64,000 bases of DNA from Brevundimonas sp. LM2. Its GTDB lineage: Bacteria > Pseudomonadota > Alphaproteobacteria > Caulobacterales > Caulobacteraceae. The DNA is taken from assembly GCF_002002865.1 (NCBI RefSeq), contig NZ_CP019508.1, forward strand, positions 868,001 to 932,000, read 5' to 3'. The notes beneath the pieces were generated by a model. It worked only from the letters and a program-made list of their open reading frames with translations. It had not been told where the DNA came from and made no database searches. The translations under genes were made by a program, and so were the position numbers. The first letter of the stretch is position 1, and each line of letters starts with the position of its first letter. Shown in pieces: positions 63,129 through 64,000 of the stretch.

Positions 63129-63854
63129 ATGACCGCGCCGAAGACGGCCATGGTGCTGGCCGCGGGGCTGGGCACGCGGATGCGGCCACTGACCGACGAC
63201 CGGCCCAAGGCCCTGGTCGAGGTCGGGGGGCGGGCGCTGATCGACCATGTGCTGGACCGGCTGGTCCAGGCGGGGGTCGAGACGGCGGTGGTCAATGTCC
63301 ACTGGTTCGCCGACCGGCTGGAGGCGCACCTGGCCGGCCGCGACCGGCCCCGCGTCGTGATCTCGGACGAGCGGGAGGCCCTGCTGGAGACCGGCGGGGG
63401 GCTGAAGAAGGCCAAGGCCTTGCTGGGTGCTGACGCGGTGTTCGTGGCCAATATCGACAGCGTCTGGACCGACGGGGCGGTGGGCGCGGCCTGGGCCGAG
63501 GACCTGGTGCGGCTGTGGGACCCGACCAAGATGGACGCCTGCCTGCTGCTGGCGCGGCGCGAGGGGTCGATCGGGTTCGAGGGCGACGGCGACTTCTTCC
63601 TGGCCGAGGACGGCCGGCTGACGTTCCGGGGCGAGGCGGCGGAGGTGCCCTTCGCCTATATGGGCGTGCATATCACCCGGTCCGACTATGCCGACGGCGG
63701 GCCGGAGGGGGCGTTTTCGCTGAGCCCCCTGTGGCGGGCCTCGGCGGCGGCGGGGCGGCTGTACGGCTGCGTGCTGGACGGCGACTGGATGCACGTCGGC
63801 GACCCCCAGGCGCGCGACGAGGCTGACATTCGGCTTGCAGCCGATGCGTCCTAA
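63129..63854 (+). CDS. murU: MurU, N-acetylmuramate 1-phosphate uridylyltransferase
   Basis: 241 residues from ATG 63129 (MTAPKTAMVLAAGLGTRMRP), which is 8 bases after the GGGGGAAGGG of the repeat; ATG 63123 is too close. NTP-transferase signature LAAGLGTRMRPLTDDRPKAL, then LETGGGLKKA and the sugar-nucleotide fold. Makes UDP-MurNAc from MurNAc-1-P made by AmgK. It precedes addB in the Caulobacterales order. Confidence 0.92.
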   Translation: MTAPKTAMVLAAGLGTRMRPLTDDRPKALVEVGGRALIDHVLDRLVQAGVETAVVNVHWFADRLEAHLAGRDRPRVVISDEREALLETGGGLKKAKALLGADAVFVANIDSVWTDGAVGAAWAEDLVRLWDPTKMDACLLLARREGSIGFEGDGDFFLAEDGRLTFRGEAAEVPFAYMGVHITRSDYADGGPEGAFSLSPLWRASAAAGRLYGCVLDGDWMHVGDPQARDEADIRLAADAS

Positions 63855-63893
63855 CGTTCGCCGCGCGGCGGCTCACTGCTTGAGGACGCGGAC

Positions 63894-64000
63894 GTGAATA
63901 CGCCGTTCAACCCCTTCGACCACGAGACACCGCGCTGGTTCACCATCCCGGCGCACCGCCCGTTCCTGGAGGATCTGGCGGCGGGGGTGCTGCACTGGCT
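63894..64000 (+). CDS. addB: Start of AddB-type double-strand break repair protein (partial)
   Basis: GTG 63894 opens a frame that runs off the right edge: MNTPFNPFDHETPRWFTIPA then HRPFLEDLAAGVLHWL. Alphaproteobacterial AddB proteins commonly begin with such a block before the helicase-like domain, and murU-addB-addA is the usual order. Only 35 codons are visible. Confidence 0.65.
   Translation, partial: MNTPFNPFDHETPRWFTIPAHRPFLEDLAAGVLHW

Overview
The window is GC-rich chromosomal DNA (third codon positions almost always G or C) with gene blocks typical of the alphaproteobacterial order Caulobacterales: ybgC-tolQRAB-pal-cpoB-tilS-ftsH-folP, ccmIEFH-degP-two-component-glnE, yebC ... ruvCAB, and tsaE-amgK-murU-addB. 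Protein styles (Tat-type PhoX, DUF3667, DUF6065, DUF1993, short Caulobacterales-type membrane proteins) suggest a Brevundimonas- or Caulobacter-like organism. No rRNA, tRNA, CRISPR array, insertion sequence or prophage block was seen.

Layout. 1-5 kb is an accessory edge: an MntA-type nucleotidyltransferase running off the left end, a divergent EthD/HxlR pair, a DUF3883 protein, an HTH protein and a stress-type response regulator. 4.9-23 kb is mostly conserved housekeeping: KDPG aldolase, peptide deformylase, the Tol-Pal envelope machine, TilS, FtsH, FolP, a type II NADH dehydrogenase, ThiD, an MBL-fold enzyme and a PhzF protein. 23-36 kb carries two OmpR-type two-component systems flanking the cytochrome c maturation genes and a DegP-type protease. 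36-46 kb has an orphan encapsulated-ferritin-like protein, GlnE, an arsenic operon (arsR-arsC-acr3) and an ECF-sigma/anti-sigma/periplasmic-sensor operon. 46-57 kb holds PhoX, YebC, a long crescentin-like coiled-coil protein, hemerythrin and ruvCAB. 57-64 kb has thioesterase, S9 peptidase, a Phd/PIN toxin-antitoxin pair, an acyltransferase, TsaE, the AmgK-MurU peptidoglycan salvage enzymes and the start of AddB.

Two patterns stand out. First, three separate toxin-antitoxin modules (two BrnT/antitoxin, one RHH/ParE) each keep an intact antitoxin while the toxin carries one disabling lesion (two one-base frameshifts, one amber codon replacing a probable Trp); two of these modules sit at junctions where they overlap flanking genes, one of them between a response regulator and its kinase. 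The fourth pair, Phd/PIN, looks intact. Second, a family of about 140-167 bp palindromic elements with the same four-hairpin plan but different primary sequences occurs four times plus one half-copy: between pal and the DUF3667 gene, ftsH and folP, amgK and murU, in frame inside tilS, and as a half-copy in frame inside the DUF3883 gene. Two copies end in a purine-rich arm that serves as the ribosome binding site of the next gene.

Regulatory signals visible in the sequence include a 26-bp palindrome covering the arsR start codon, 11-bp-phased direct repeats upstream of the 23.4 kb two-component operon, two GGAAC-N16-GGTT boxes of the general-stress (EcfG) type, a hairpin bounded by GANTC sites, and a candidate RpoH promoter for ftsH.
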